The notes beneath the pieces are model-generated. The model saw only the letters and a list, made by a program, of their open reading frames with translations, did no database searches and was not told where the DNA came from. This document shows, in pieces, positions 1 to 9,115 of a DNA stretch of 64,000 nt (within the stretch, counting starts at the first letter, position 1; each line of letters starts with the position of its first letter). This stretch comes from an uncultured bacterium (GTDB lineage: Bacteria > Bacillota > Clostridia > Lachnospirales > Lachnospiraceae), in contig CAJMRM010000005.1 in the NCBI GenBank assembly GCA_905215775.1, positions 19,230 to 83,229 of the forward strand, written 5' to 3'. The translations under genes were made by a program, and so were the position numbers.

Positions 1-1
1 C

Positions 2-649
2 GTGACCTTTTCCTTTCTGATCTCGTCCCCCATGGTGGATCTGGGAAGTCTGGTGCTCTTAACGAGTATTTTCGGCGGAAGGATCGCAGCCGTATACGTT
101 ATTCTGGGACTTTTGGTGGCGGTCTTCGGCGGAACGCTGATCGAACGGCTGCATATGGAGGCAGAGGTGGAGGAATTTATCCGCATGGCGGGCCGGGTGG
201 ACCTGGAAAGCCCGGAGCTTACAGTAAGGGACCGGCTGGCCTATGCCAGGGAACAGGTGGAGTCCACCTTCCGGAAGGTATTTCCATATATCCTCGCAGG
301 CGTGGGGATCGGGGCTGTGATCCACAACTGGATCCCTGAGGCCTGGATCGAGACGGCCCTGGGAAGCGGAAATCCCTTTGGAGTCGTTCTGGCCGTTCTG
401 GTGGGCGTCCCCATGTACGCGGATATTTTTGGGACCATCCCGGTGGCGGAGGCGCTTTTGGCCAAGGGAGCCCAGCTGGGAACCATCTTAAGCTTCATGA
501 TGGCAGTCACCACCTTGAGCCTCCCGTCCATGATCATGCTGGGAAAGGCGGTGAAGCCGCGGCTTTTGGGAACGTTTGCGGCAATCTGTACCGCCGGTAT
601 CATCTGTGTGGGATATATTTTTAATGCGTTCCAGTATCTCTTCATTTAG
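2..649 (+). CDS. Permease of the ArsP/YraQ (DUF318) type, 3' part only
   Basis: Integral membrane permease fragment of 215 residues, open at the left window edge, so the real start lies upstream and the GTG at base 2 should not be taken as the start. It begins with a conserved-looking FSFLISSPMVDLGS segment, has a charged central loop (about residues 46-90), and then hydrophobic helices with the motif GVPMYADIFGTIPVAEALLAKG, which resembles the second half of the ArsP_1/YraQ two-repeat permeases. Members are linked to export of organoarsenicals or to unknown substrates; the substrate here cannot be told. A GC-rich hairpin follows the stop. Family call from sequence resemblance, function inferred. 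Confidence 0.7.
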   Translation: MTFSFLISSPMVDLGSLVLLTSIFGGRIAAVYVILGLLVAVFGGTLIERLHMEAEVEEFIRMAGRVDLESPELTVRDRLAYAREQVESTFRKVFPYILAGVGIGAVIHNWIPEAWIETALGSGNPFGVVLAVLVGVPMYADIFGTIPVAEALLAKGAQLGTILSFMMAVTTLSLPSMIMLGKAVKPRLLGTFAAICTAGIICVGYIFNAFQYLFI

Positions 650-691
650 GGGAAGCGGGATCCGGAAGAATGTACCGGAGTGGAAAAGATC

Positions 692-733
692 GGGGCGGGT
701 GCGGCTCATATGGGCTGCACCCGCCCCTGTTTG
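692..733 (+). terminator. Rho-independent terminator after the permease
   Basis: Perfect 11-bp GC stem (GGGGCGGGTGC at 692-702 with GCACCCGCCCC at 717-727) with a 14-nt loop, followed by TGTTTGAAT. The T-tract is short. It lies between the plus-strand permease and the convergent minus-strand amidohydrolase gene. Confidence 0.65.
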
Positions 734-753
734 AATGAATTGGCCTTCTGCTG

Positions 754-2115
754 TTATCTCTGACAGAAATCCAGGGTAACGGTGCCGTCCTCGTTGTAGA
801 TGACGGCGTCCTTGTCCATGGTCAGATTGTCAATGGCAGCCAGATATTCCTCTTTGGACTTAAAGTATGGCTTCGCCTCGGCGAGGACCTTCTTTGCCCT
901 GGCGGCGTCGTTTTCCAGGAGCATGGAGGCTGCTACGGTCAGGCACTGGGCCGGATACAGGCAGCCGGCCTTCTTATCGGCCACATAGTAGTCCTTGCCG
1001 TGTCCGGTGCCGATGGAGCCGCTGGCATGGGGATGGATGGCCGGCATGATGGCGGAAACATCGCCCATATCGGTGCAGCCGGTTCCCCAGGCGCCGCGGG
1101 TCACCGTGCCGGGCCCGGTCACCGCTTCCATGGCCTCTGTCAGGATCTCCGTCATGTTGGCGTCGTTATTTAGGGGGAAGTAGCCCGGATGGTCGTCCAG
1201 CTCCACATTGCAGCCCAGGGAGGCGGCCGCTCCGGCCAGGGCCAGGTTTACCTTTTTGTTATAATCACGGATGCTGTCAAAGGAAGCGCCGCGCACATAG
1301 GATTCCACCTTGGCTGTCTCCGGGATGGCGTTTACGGCCGCTCCGCCCTCGGTGATGATGGGATGGAAACGGATGTGCTCGCCGTCCACAAAGGTCTCGC
1401 GGATGGCGTTGACGGCATTCAGTCCGCAGGTGGCCGCGTAAAGCGCATTCTTTCCGGCCTCCGGAGAACCGCCGGCATGGGAGGCCACGCCCTTGAAGGT
1501 GATATTCTTGGTGATACAGCCATTGCAGCCCTGGCCGATGGACAGGGTCTTTCCTTCGGGGAGCTTTCCGGAATGGATCATCATGGCCATGTCAACGCCG
1601 TCAAAGTAGCCTCTGGAAATGAATTCCACCTTTCCGCCGAAATACCGGATCACGCCCTGCTTCCGTAATTCCTCCCGGAAGCCCAGCTCGATCAGCTCCT
1701 CGGCCGGTACAGCCATGAAACGGATGGAGCCGCAGAGACCATCCAGCGCGCCCGGCTCCTTCATGGCGGCGGCAACTCCCAGAAGGATGGCACACTGGGC
1801 GTTATGGCCGCAGGCATGGACCGCATGGGTCTCGGGATCTGCGTCCGGGTGGTTTCCAACGATCAGGGAATCCAGCTCTCCTAAGATGGCGATCTTCGGT
1901 CCGGGTCTTCCGGTGTCCAGATCGGCGTAGAAGCCGGGGATGTTTCCGGCTTTGGTGAGGGTGTAGCCCAGGGCCTCAAAATGCTCCTCCATATATGCGG
2001 AGGTCTTCCACTCCCGGTATCCGGTCTCCGGGTTCTTCCAGATGTAGTCGGCGGTATCGTAGATCAGGGATTCATACTTTGCGACCATTTCCATTAACTG
2101 CTTTGCTCGTTCCAT
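754..2115 (-). CDS. M20D-family amidohydrolase / metallopeptidase (AbgB-like)
   Basis: Cytosolic zinc hydrolase of 453 residues, the usual length for the M20D group that cleaves N-acyl or p-aminobenzoyl-glutamate type amides. Metal-binding features visible: the HACGHNAQ motif, the PAEE glutamates, and a lid domain beginning near KNITFKGVASHAGG. The first in-frame ATG lies further upstream, but the ATG at 2115 has AAGGAG 8 nt ahead of it and gives the normal N-terminus MERAKQLMEMV. The gene follows the nitroreductase on the same strand, probably co-transcribed. Its leader resembles that of the nitroreductase gene (see 2137-2187). It is one of three M20D enzymes in this window. Exact substrate unknown; AbgB-like is the closest description. 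Confidence 0.85.
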   Translation of the reverse strand: MERAKQLMEMVAKYESLIYDTADYIWKNPETGYREWKTSAYMEEHFEALGYTLTKAGNIPGFYADLDTGRPGPKIAILGELDSLIVGNHPDADPETHAVHACGHNAQCAILLGVAAAMKEPGALDGLCGSIRFMAVPAEELIELGFREELRKQGVIRYFGGKVEFISRGYFDGVDMAMMIHSGKLPEGKTLSIGQGCNGCITKNITFKGVASHAGGSPEAGKNALYAATCGLNAVNAIRETFVDGEHIRFHPIITEGGAAVNAIPETAKVESYVRGASFDSIRDYNKKVNLALAGAAASLGCNVELDDHPGYFPLNNDANMTEILTEAMEAVTGPGTVTRGAWGTGCTDMGDVSAIMPAIHPHASGSIGTGHGKDYYVADKKAGCLYPAQCLTVAASMLLENDAARAKKVLAEAKPYFKSKEEYLAAIDNLTMDKDAVIYNEDGTVTLDFCQR

Positions 2116-2136
2116 AAGAGTTTCTCCTTTCTGGGC

Positions 2137-2187
2137 TGCATGAAAGCTGACAGGACCGCGGCCGGCTTCCATGCATGTTCGCTTCTT
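2137..2187 (-). repeat. Leader repeat, copy 1 (before the M20D gene)
   Basis: Read on the minus strand: AAGAAGCGAA, 23 nt, CCTGTCAG, Y-TT-Y-CATG-Y-A. The same order and the same 23-nt spacing occur at 2724-2774 ahead of the nitroreductase gene. In this copy TGCATGGAAGC and GCTTTCATGCA can pair as an 11-bp stem with one G-U pair. Function unknown; a shared regulatory leader or a small dispersed repeat. Confidence 0.5.
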
Positions 2188-2709
2188 TTATTTTACATAC
2201 ACGACTTTCCCTATGCGCTCCTTGGGCTCCACCGGTACGGATGGATCCGCATAGCCCAGGGCAGCTACGCCGTAGATCACATGGTCTGCGGGAACGCCGA
2301 TCTCGTCTAACAGGGCGCGGACTGCCGGACGGTCGTTGATGTTCTGCATCTGGTTGATCCATACGGAGCCGACGCCGTAAGAGCGGGCAGCCAGGAAGAT
2401 ATTTTCCATGGCGCAGGCGTTGTCCTCTTTCCCCCATGGGCTTTCCTTTTCATTGGAGGGGATGATCACAGCGGCAGGACCGTACATGTCGTAGCCTTCC
2501 CGGCCCAGTTCAGTCCCGATGAGGCCGCAGAGACAATGGATGATCTCCTGGTTTGTGACCACGGTAAACTGCCAGGTCTGCTTTCCCATGCCGCTGGGAG
2601 CGTGGAGGGCGGCCTTTACAAGGTCCTCCAGGACCTCGGCGGGAATGGGGTCTGCGGTGAATTTCCGGATGCTTCTCCGGGTCAGGATGGCGTTCATTAC
2701 TTCATTCAT
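2188..2709 (-). CDS. Nitroreductase-family FMN oxidoreductase
   Basis: Small single-domain nitroreductase (173 residues). Early motif AILTRRSIRKF is the FMN phosphate-binding Arg-Ser-x-Arg signature; HAPSGMGKQTWQF is the second cofactor segment; the C-terminal GYADPSVPVEPKERIGKVV resembles the closing strand of the family. These enzymes use NAD(P)H to reduce nitroaromatics, quinones or unknown substrates as homodimers. The start is placed at 2709 rather than at the ATG 6 nt upstream because AAGGAG at 2718-2723 would be only 2 nt from the upstream ATG but 8 nt from this one. Upstream lie a TATAAT-like box near 2779 and the leader repeat at 2724-2774. Physiological substrate unknown. Confidence 0.85.
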   Translation of the reverse strand: MNEVMNAILTRRSIRKFTADPIPAEVLEDLVKAALHAPSGMGKQTWQFTVVTNQEIIHCLCGLIGTELGREGYDMYGPAAVIIPSNEKESPWGKEDNACAMENIFLAARSYGVGSVWINQMQNINDRPAVRALLDEIGVPADHVIYGVAALGYADPSVPVEPKERIGKVVYVK

Positions 2710-2723
2710 ATTCATTTCTCCTT

Positions 2724-2774
2724 TACATGGAAACTGACAGGTCTGCGGGCTTCGCCCGTATATTTTCGCTTCTT
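2724..2774 (-). repeat. Leader repeat, copy 2 (before the nitroreductase gene)
   Basis: Second copy of the minus-strand leader: AAGAAGCGAA, 23 nt, CCTGTCAGTTTCCATGTA, immediately followed by AAGGAG. The 23-nt interval differs from copy 1 and contains its own small hairpin (CGGGC-GAA-GCCCG). Confidence 0.5.
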
Positions 2775-2833
2775 CTATTATAGCGCAGAATTGCAGTATA
2801 AGAAATCAGAAAATGAAAAAATTATCCGGCGGT

Positions 2834-3778
2834 TTAAAGCTCCCAGGAAAATTCCCGGTACCGCTCGGGTCCTTCCAGGCGGTTGTCCCAGGAGGTGATA
2901 AAACGGATAGTTACAGAGGTTATGCCACATTTTTTCAAATATTCCAGATTTTCCTTGTTTTCCGTAATTACATGGAAAAAATCCAGGCTGCGGGCTTCCA
3001 GGCTACCGGCAAAGGCGTCCATGTCCTGGTCAAAGGGTGGAGCGTAGATGGGAAGCTCCAGGTAAAGAACGGAGGAATCTCTGGGGGATCCGAACTGCCT
3101 TAAGGTCATATTCTGTCCGCGGTAGCGTTCATCGGAAAAGCACTCCTGGTTGAACTCCTCCACCTGCTCCAGGACTGTCTTCTGGATCGCCAGCTCTTCT
3201 GGCTCCTGGGGAAGGGAAAAGGCAGAATCTGTAAGGAAGAAGCTGCCTTCCTGCTCTGAGGTCAGGATCCGGTCCGGGTCGCTGCTGGCGGTTATCTTTA
3301 AGGTATGGAGCTTATAGGCCCCGTAGGGAGTGCTCCGCAGCGCATCTGCCGCCTGGCGGTAGATGGCGGCCGCATCGGGGACATCGTATTTGGACTTCTC
3401 ATCTCCGGCCAGCTGGATATTTACAGATATGGTCCAGTTGTTATACAGCTTTTCCTTTCTTTGCTCATCCATCAGCAGAGGATCTTCAGAAAATTCCATG
3501 GAGGTATCGGTGATCTCAAGATCGGTCTGTGTATCCGCCCAGGAAGCCAGGGAATCGGTAAGGATCTGGCAGAGCGTCTCGTAAGACGTATTGTCGATGA
3601 CTGCCTGGATCTCCTTTAATTTTTTTTCATACTCCTCCTGGGAGTGGGACTGGGAATAGGCCAGGAGCTCCTCCATATCCGGCATCGTATCAGCAGAGAC
3701 CGGAGCGGACGATCCGTGGGAGCAGGCAGAGAGAGGGAAAACGAAAAGTAAGATCAGAAAAAGAATGGATCTGCCCAT
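2834..3778 (-). CDS. Predicted lipoprotein of unknown function
   Basis: A 314-residue protein with a lipoprotein signal: a hydrophobic run ILFLILLFVFPLSACS ending in the lipobox LSAC, so Cys19 should be lipidated and the protein held on the outer face of the membrane. The rest is acidic, with no motif I can name; the pattern of short repeats of charged and aromatic residues suggests an alpha/beta fold. It has its own promoter at 3823-3851 and a strong AGGAGG site. I do not recognise a family and assign no function. Confidence 0.75.
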   Translation of the reverse strand: MGRSILFLILLFVFPLSACSHGSSAPVSADTMPDMEELLAYSQSHSQEEYEKKLKEIQAVIDNTSYETLCQILTDSLASWADTQTDLEITDTSMEFSEDPLLMDEQRKEKLYNNWTISVNIQLAGDEKSKYDVPDAAAIYRQAADALRSTPYGAYKLHTLKITASSDPDRILTSEQEGSFFLTDSAFSLPQEPEELAIQKTVLEQVEEFNQECFSDERYRGQNMTLRQFGSPRDSSVLYLELPIYAPPFDQDMDAFAGSLEARSLDFFHVITENKENLEYLKKCGITSVTIRFITSWDNRLEGPERYREFSWEL

Positions 3779-3822
3779 AAAACACCTCCTTGAACAGAAA
3801 TTACAAATTAGTGTCTGTAAAT

Positions 3823-3851
3823 ATTATAATATATAAATTATAGACAGTAAA
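3823..3851 (-). promoter_or_regulatory. Sigma-A type promoter of the lipoprotein gene
   Basis: On the minus strand: TTTACT, 17 nt, TATAAT. The surrounding AT-rich block contains inverted TGTCTGTAA / TTATAGACA sequences flanking the -10, a possible operator. Confidence 0.6.
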
Positions 3852-3949
3852 TATAATTCTGACGGGAATGGACGGATGCTTTAACAGGCATTATGGGAGT
3901 CCAGAAAGATGCTTTCCATAAAAATGGCCCCGGGCCGGAGGCTGCGGAT

Positions 3950-5863
3950 TCACCCCCTGGACGGAGGCGGGCCCGCAGCCTGGCGGACCTGTTCCTCCAG
4001 CCAGGCCGTAAACCGGGGGCGGATCACAGAAAAGGGTACAGGGCCCAGATCCAGGAGGAGCTTGTGGAACTCCAGGGGAGAAAAACGGCTTCCCAGGGCG
4101 GCCTCCGCCTGATCTCTCATGTCCATGTATTCAATATACCCTCCGCAGTATTCCAGATAATTGGCGGGGTTATCGATCATCACCTGCCACAGCTCCTGGA
4201 CCGTCTGGTCGTCGGCCTGGAAGCAGGAGCGGATGAACTCCCCGGCTCTGGCCTCGTCCCAGCCGTCGTAATTGATCCCGATATCCAGAAGGCCATGGAC
4301 GCAAAGGGACAGGGAGCGCATATGGGCCCGGTATTCCCCGGCAGCCCTGGAAAGGCCGTTGTCAAAGGTACAGGCGATATTTTCCACATAGGTGGCCCAG
4401 CCCTCATTGGCTCCGGAGCAGCTTAAAAGAGCGGACAGCGGCGTTTTCGCGTGGGTCCGGCTGTATACGGTCTGGTAGAGATGGCCGGGGAAGCCCTCGT
4501 GGGCCAGGGTGGTGTAGAGGTCCTTCCGGCTGTCGGTGGAGCCGCCGTTGATGTAGATGACGTTCTGATCGGTGTTGTCCACAGGAGCCGTTAGATAAAA
4601 GGCGGGGCTTAAGGAGTCCTCCAGACAGGAGGGCACCTGGCGGATCTCATAGCCGCACTGGGAAAGCTCCGGGAAAAGCCCCTTCATCTGCTCCTGGAGA
4701 TCCAGAAGGATGGCCTGGGGATCGGTCAGGGAAAAGGAGGCGTTTTCCAGACCGGCAGCGGGAGTCTCCCGGAGGATCTGTCCCAGGGCCTCGTAGTCCT
4801 TTTGGATCCTGGCCTTTAAGGCCTCCTTAAGCTCCGGGACCGTATAGGAGAGTCCGGGTCCGGTTTTTACCCGGTATTCATAATACTGCTTCCCGTCCTT
4901 GGATCCGGCCAGGCCGCCGTCGTTGATCCCGCGCCCCTTAAGAGCGGTCATGCCCTGGATCATGGCCTCGTAGGCCGGGATAAAATGTCCTTGTATGGCG
5001 GACAGATGGCGGGAGTGGAGGTCCGCCTTCTGCTCTGCGGTCAGAGGGATCTCTTGTTCCAGGGCCGCCAGCCTGGCGGCAAAGGTTTCGGTGAGAAAGT
5101 TCTGGTCCGGATCGATCCGGTAGCTCTCACAGGATTCCAGGATCCGGTCGATGGAAGCGTCCGAGGGGCCCAGGCCCGCATCGGCCTTCTGGTTTTCAAA
5201 CTCCAGGATCTGGGCGTAATAAGCATCGGTCTGGGACAGAAGGGCCAGGTAGTCCTCCACATCCTTTAAGGAGTGGAAGGAATATTCTGCCAGGAGAATG
5301 GGAAGCTGGGCCTGGACGCCGATGGTGGGGGCCAGGGGCTGCTCATAAAGCTCCAGTCCCCGGCCCATGAGGGAGGCGCGGAGGGTCTCGGAAAGGGCAT
5401 CGTACACCAGGGCCTGGTCTCCGGTGAGCAGGGAGCGGTCGAAGGCGGCGAGCCGGTCCGCCAGCTCCTGGACCGCCGCCCCGGACTGGATCATGTCCTC
5501 CAGGGTGCATACGCCCAGCTTTGGTTCCCCGGGAGAGATCCCGAAGGCCTCCGGCCGGAGCAGCGTATAGTGGAGATCCAGAGTACCGGCCTGGGCCATC
5601 TCCTCCTGGAAGACCTGGGTACAGAAGAAATCAAAGGCAGCCTGGGCAGCGAAACTGTCCTCCTGGGACGGACACACCGGAGCCCCGCCGGACTCAGGAG
5701 CCGTGCCGTTTCCCGGGGCAGTGCTGTTTTCCAAGGCCGCGCCATCTTCTCCGGGCTGCCGGATCCTCTGGCGGCCACAGGAGGTGAGAAGAAGGGACAG
5801 GGCCAGGAGCCCCCATAGAAGTATGTACGGATATTTTCGGGAAAAGCCATGTTCAGGCCGCAT
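3950..5863 (-). CDS. DUF885-family lipoprotein, predicted metallohydrolase
   Basis: A 637-residue secreted protein. Residues 10-29 form a lipoprotein signal (LLWGLLALSLLLTSCG), followed by a low-complexity linker rich in Gly, Ala, Pro and Glu, then a long helical domain. The metal site typical of DUF885 is clear: THLA-type strand then LAHEGFPGHLYQ, where the two His and the Glu would bind zinc, with the later NEGWATYVE glutamate as partner. DUF885 proteins are related to M3/M2-like gluzincins and are thought to be peptidases; no substrate is known. AAGGAGG lies 7 nt upstream of the ATG. It lies upstream of the lipoprotein gene at 2834-3778 on the same strand, but 171 nt and a promoter separate them. 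Confidence 0.85.
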   Translation of the reverse strand: MRPEHGFSRKYPYILLWGLLALSLLLTSCGRQRIRQPGEDGAALENSTAPGNGTAPESGGAPVCPSQEDSFAAQAAFDFFCTQVFQEEMAQAGTLDLHYTLLRPEAFGISPGEPKLGVCTLEDMIQSGAAVQELADRLAAFDRSLLTGDQALVYDALSETLRASLMGRGLELYEQPLAPTIGVQAQLPILLAEYSFHSLKDVEDYLALLSQTDAYYAQILEFENQKADAGLGPSDASIDRILESCESYRIDPDQNFLTETFAARLAALEQEIPLTAEQKADLHSRHLSAIQGHFIPAYEAMIQGMTALKGRGINDGGLAGSKDGKQYYEYRVKTGPGLSYTVPELKEALKARIQKDYEALGQILRETPAAGLENASFSLTDPQAILLDLQEQMKGLFPELSQCGYEIRQVPSCLEDSLSPAFYLTAPVDNTDQNVIYINGGSTDSRKDLYTTLAHEGFPGHLYQTVYSRTHAKTPLSALLSCSGANEGWATYVENIACTFDNGLSRAAGEYRAHMRSLSLCVHGLLDIGINYDGWDEARAGEFIRSCFQADDQTVQELWQVMIDNPANYLEYCGGYIEYMDMRDQAEAALGSRFSPLEFHKLLLDLGPVPFSVIRPRFTAWLEEQVRQAAGPPPSRG

Positions 5864-6048
5864 GACAGTACCTCCTTAAAAAGCCGGGCCGGAGCCGGGA
5901 GTGGGAAACGCACCCGGATACCGGCTGTATAGGGCCAGTATATGAGAAGAAGAGAGGAGGTATGCACCGGTTCTTTTGCCCGCGGAAGGGGGGACAGGAA
6001 GGAACAGAGCCGGGCTGGCGGAAGTATGCCCGCAGGAATTTTCCCAGC
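5864..6048. other. Intergenic region between divergent genes
   Basis: No gene seen. The part next to the DUF885 gene has imperfect GC hairpins (GCCGG / CCGGC arms at about 5882-5927). No convincing minus-strand promoter could be picked out. Confidence 0.4.
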
Positions 6049-6077
6049 TTGACAAAAACGCGGGAACAGGATAGACT
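6049..6077 (+). promoter_or_regulatory. Promoter of the metG T-box transcript
   Basis: TTGACA (6049-6054), 17-nt spacer, TAGACT (6072-6077). Predicted transcript start near 6084, which is where the T-box leader begins. Confidence 0.75.
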
Positions 6078-6083
6078 AGGGAT

Positions 6084-6368
6084 ATAATAGGGAAAAGGCT
6101 GTGAAGGGAAGAGTACGCAAAAAGGAAGCTTTCAGAGACCCCGGATGGTGCGAACGGGGAGCAGAGCTTTTGCAGAAGATGGTCCCGGAGCTGCGCGGCT
6201 GAAGAAGCTGCCGGTAAAAAGGCAGAGAGTTGAGGCCGCGACGGAAGCGCCCGTTAGCGCGTCAGGCTGTCTATGGCAGCCGGTGAGGGGGATCCTGTGA
6301 GGGATCTCTGAATTAAAGTGGTAACACGGGGAGAACTCGTCTTTAAGAAAAGACGGGTCTTTTTTTGT
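6084..6368 (+). ncRNA. T-box leader RNA, methionine specifier
   Basis: A classic T-box riboswitch of about 285 nt. Stem I contains an AGTA-type element, the AGAGA and GGTGCGAAC conserved segments, and the specifier loop GAAG-ATG-G in which ATG (6179-6181) would pair with the anticodon of tRNA-Met. The T-box sequence TGGTAACACGG at 6319-6329 would bind the uncharged acceptor end and form the antiterminator. The competing terminator is a 9-bp stem, 6335-6343 with 6350-6358, followed by eight pyrimidines. Uncharged tRNA-Met should therefore turn on metG. Specifier codon and downstream gene agree, which makes the call firm. Confidence 0.92.
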
Positions 6369-6386
6369 CTTAAAGGAGGATTTTTT

Positions 6387-8363
6387 ATGTGCAAGAATTG
6401 TAAGAAGCCGTACTATATTTCCACGGCCATTGCCTACACATCCGGAAAACCGCATATCGGAAATACGTATGAGATCGTGCTGGCAGACGCCATCGCGCGG
6501 TACAAAAGAGAGCAGGGCTACGACGTATATTTCCAGACCGGAACCGACGAGCACGGCCAGAAGATCGAGCTAAAGGCCCAGGATGCCGGAGTGACGCCCA
6601 AGGAGTTTGTGGACAACGTGGCGGGAGAGATCAAAAATATCTGGGATCTGATGAACACATCCTATGATAAATTCATCCGTACCACCGACGAGTACCATGA
6701 AAAGCAGGTACAGAAGATCTTTAAGAAGCTGTACGAAAAGGGCGATATCTATAAGGGCCATTATGAGGGTCTTTACTGTACGCCCTGCGAGTCCTTCTGG
6801 ACTCCGTCCCAGGTGGTGGACGGAAAGTGTCCCGACTGCGGCCGTCCGGTGCAGCCTGCAAAGGAGGAGGCATACTTCTTCCGTATGAGCAAATATGCCC
6901 AGAAGCTCATCGACCATATCAACAGCCATCCGGAATTTATCCAGCCGGTATCCAGGAAAAATGAGATGATGAATAACTTCCTGCTGCCGGGCTTACAGGA
7001 TCTCTGCGTATCCAGGACCTCCTTTAAGTGGGGGATCCCGGTGGACTTCGATCCGAAGCATGTGACCTATGTATGGCTGGACGCCCTGACTAACTATATC
7101 ACAGGGATCGGCTATGACTGCGACGGGAACCATGATGAAAAATTCAATAAGTTCTGGCCGGCAGACCTCCATCTCATCGGTAAGGACATCATCCGGTTCC
7201 ATACTATTTACTGGCCCATCTTCTTAATGGCCCTGGACCTGCCCCTTCCCAAGCAGGTATTCGGCCATCCGTGGCTCCTCCAGGGCGACGGAAAGATGAG
7301 CAAGTCCAAAGGAAACGTGCTGTACGCCGATACGCTGGTGGACTTCTTTGGCGTGGACGCAGTCCGTTACTTTGTACTCCATGAGATGCCCTTTGAGAAC
7401 GACGGCGTGATCTCCTGGGAATTAATGGTGGAGCGGATGAACTCCGATCTGGCCAATATCCTGGGCAACCTGGTGAACCGTACCGTTTCCATGACCAATA
7501 AATATTTCGGCGGCGTTGTGGAGAATAAGAACGTCTGCGAGGACGTGGACGATGACTTAAAGGCCGCTGTTTTAGAGGCTGTGAAGAAGGCAGACGAGAA
7601 GATGGAGAAGCTGCGCGTGGCCGACGCCATCACAGAGATCTTCAATATCTTCCGCCGCAGCAATAAATACATCGATGAGACTACTCCGTGGACCCTGGCA
7701 AAGGACGAGGAGAAGAAGGACCGTCTGGCTACGGTGCTTTATAACCTGACCGAGGCCATCACCATCGGCGCGTCCCTGCTGTCCTCCTTTATGCCGGAGA
7801 CGTCTGAAAAGATCCTGGCCCAGCTCAATACGGAGAAGAGGACTCTGGAGGCCATGGACCAGTTCGGCTTGTATCCCAATGGAAATAAGGTAACGGAGAA
7901 GCCGGAGATCCTGTTCGCCCGTATGGACGTGAAGGAGGTCCTGGAGAAGGTGGAGGCCATGAAGGCAGAAGAGGCCAAGGCCGCCGGAGAAGAAGAGAAC
8001 GCCCAGGAGGAAAGCGTTGTGGATGTGGAGAAAAAGCCGGAGATCACCTACGACGATTTTGCAAAGCTCCAGTTCCAGATCGGCCAGATCGTAAAATGCG
8101 AGGAAGTGCCCAAGTCCAAAAAGCTGCTCTGCTCCCAGGTGAAGATCGGCTCTGAGACAAGACAGATCGTCAGCGGCATCAAGGCCTGGTATAAGCCGGA
8201 CCAGATGGTGGGGAAAAAGGTGATGGTAGTCACCAACTTAAAGCCTGCAAAGCTGGCGGGGCTTCTTTCTGAGGGTATGATCCTGTGCGCCGAGGACGAT
8301 GAGGGGAATCTGGCCCTGATGGTCCCGGAAAAGGACGTTAAGCCCGGCTCTGAGGTATGCTAG
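6387..8363 (+). CDS. metG: Methionyl-tRNA synthetase
   Basis: Charges tRNA-Met in the cytosol. The protein has 658 residues: the HIGH-type motif is PHIGN (His23), a Cys-x2-Cys zinc knuckle pair lies in the connective domain (CTPCESF and CPDCGRP), KMSKS is at residues 303-307, and a C-terminal OB-fold tRNA-binding domain begins near ITYDDFAKLQFQIGQI. An alanine/glutamate-rich linker separates catalytic and OB domains. The ATG at 6387 is preceded by AAAGGAGG; the reading frame extends further up into the T-box terminator but that part is leader RNA. It is controlled by the methionine T-box just upstream and overlaps the next gene by 7 nt. Confidence 0.97.
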   Translation: MCKNCKKPYYISTAIAYTSGKPHIGNTYEIVLADAIARYKREQGYDVYFQTGTDEHGQKIELKAQDAGVTPKEFVDNVAGEIKNIWDLMNTSYDKFIRTTDEYHEKQVQKIFKKLYEKGDIYKGHYEGLYCTPCESFWTPSQVVDGKCPDCGRPVQPAKEEAYFFRMSKYAQKLIDHINSHPEFIQPVSRKNEMMNNFLLPGLQDLCVSRTSFKWGIPVDFDPKHVTYVWLDALTNYITGIGYDCDGNHDEKFNKFWPADLHLIGKDIIRFHTIYWPIFLMALDLPLPKQVFGHPWLLQGDGKMSKSKGNVLYADTLVDFFGVDAVRYFVLHEMPFENDGVISWELMVERMNSDLANILGNLVNRTVSMTNKYFGGVVENKNVCEDVDDDLKAAVLEAVKKADEKMEKLRVADAITEIFNIFRRSNKYIDETTPWTLAKDEEKKDRLATVLYNLTEAITIGASLLSSFMPETSEKILAQLNTEKRTLEAMDQFGLYPNGNKVTEKPEILFARMDVKEVLEKVEAMKAEEAKAAGEEENAQEESVVDVEKKPEITYDDFAKLQFQIGQIVKCEEVPKSKKLLCSQVKIGSETRQIVSGIKAWYKPDQMVGKKVMVVTNLKPAKLAGLLSEGMILCAEDDEGNLALMVPEKDVKPGSEVC

Positions 8364-9115
8364 TCCGGCAGAGGACATATTCTGCATCAGACCTTAAGCG
8401 GATCGCCATGGGGGCCATGGCCCTGGACCATCTGGCGTTCCATCTGATGGAACGCGGCGGCGGGGACCTCCCCATGGCCTGGTATATTCTGGGAACAGCC
8501 ATGCGCCTTGCGGGGCGGGTGGCTTTTCCTCTTTATGGCTTTTCTCTGGTCCAGGGCTTTTTCCACACGGGAGACTGGGAAAAGTATATGAAGCGCATGG
8601 TCCTTCTGGCCCTGGTTTCAGAGATCCCATTTAACCTCATATGCAGCGGAAGAATGGTATATCCGGTGCAGAATACGCTGGTGACTCTTTCCATCAGCCT
8701 TCTGGCGTTAAAGGGGATCCGGGCCGTCCAGATCTGGGAGCCGGGGGAAGGGGCCTTTGGAGGCTGCGGGCGGGCTGTATGGCTGAAGGCTGCGGCGGCT
8801 GCCTTTATTGCGGCCGCTTCCATGGCTGCGGCAGGGATTTTAAACTCCGATTATGGCCCGCTGGGCGTACTTTTTATCCTGATCCTGTATTTTTATAATG
8901 GAAATTTCCAGGCCCAGAGCCTGGCGGGAGGCGCGGTGCTGATCCTTTTGGATGGAATCGCCGGGGGAGCCTTCGGATGCATTGCATTTTTCTTCATCAG
9001 CCGTTACAATGGAACCAGAGGGAAACGGCTGGGATATCTGCCCTATGGGTTTTATCCGGCCCATCTGCTCATCATTTACTTCATAGGAGTGCTGATCTAT
9101 GGAATACATTTTTGA
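8357..9115 (+). CDS. TraX-family membrane protein
   Basis: A 252-residue multi-pass membrane protein. The N-terminal SDLKRIAMGAMALDHLAF and GRVAFPLYGFSLVQGF segments match the TraX family, named after the F-pilin N-acetylating protein; chromosomal members in Firmicutes are of unknown role and the family is related to membrane acyltransferases. Roughly seven hydrophobic segments are visible, ending in LLIIYFIGVLIYGIHF. The start codon overlaps the metG stop (ATGCTAG) and its end overlaps tatD by 17 nt, so the three genes are translated from one message. Confidence 0.8.
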   Translation: MLVRQRTYSASDLKRIAMGAMALDHLAFHLMERGGGDLPMAWYILGTAMRLAGRVAFPLYGFSLVQGFFHTGDWEKYMKRMVLLALVSEIPFNLICSGRMVYPVQNTLVTLSISLLALKGIRAVQIWEPGEGAFGGCGRAVWLKAAAAAFIAAASMAAAGILNSDYGPLGVLFILILYFYNGNFQAQSLAGGAVLILLDGIAGGAFGCIAFFFISRYNGTRGKRLGYLPYGFYPAHLLIIYFIGVLIYGIHF

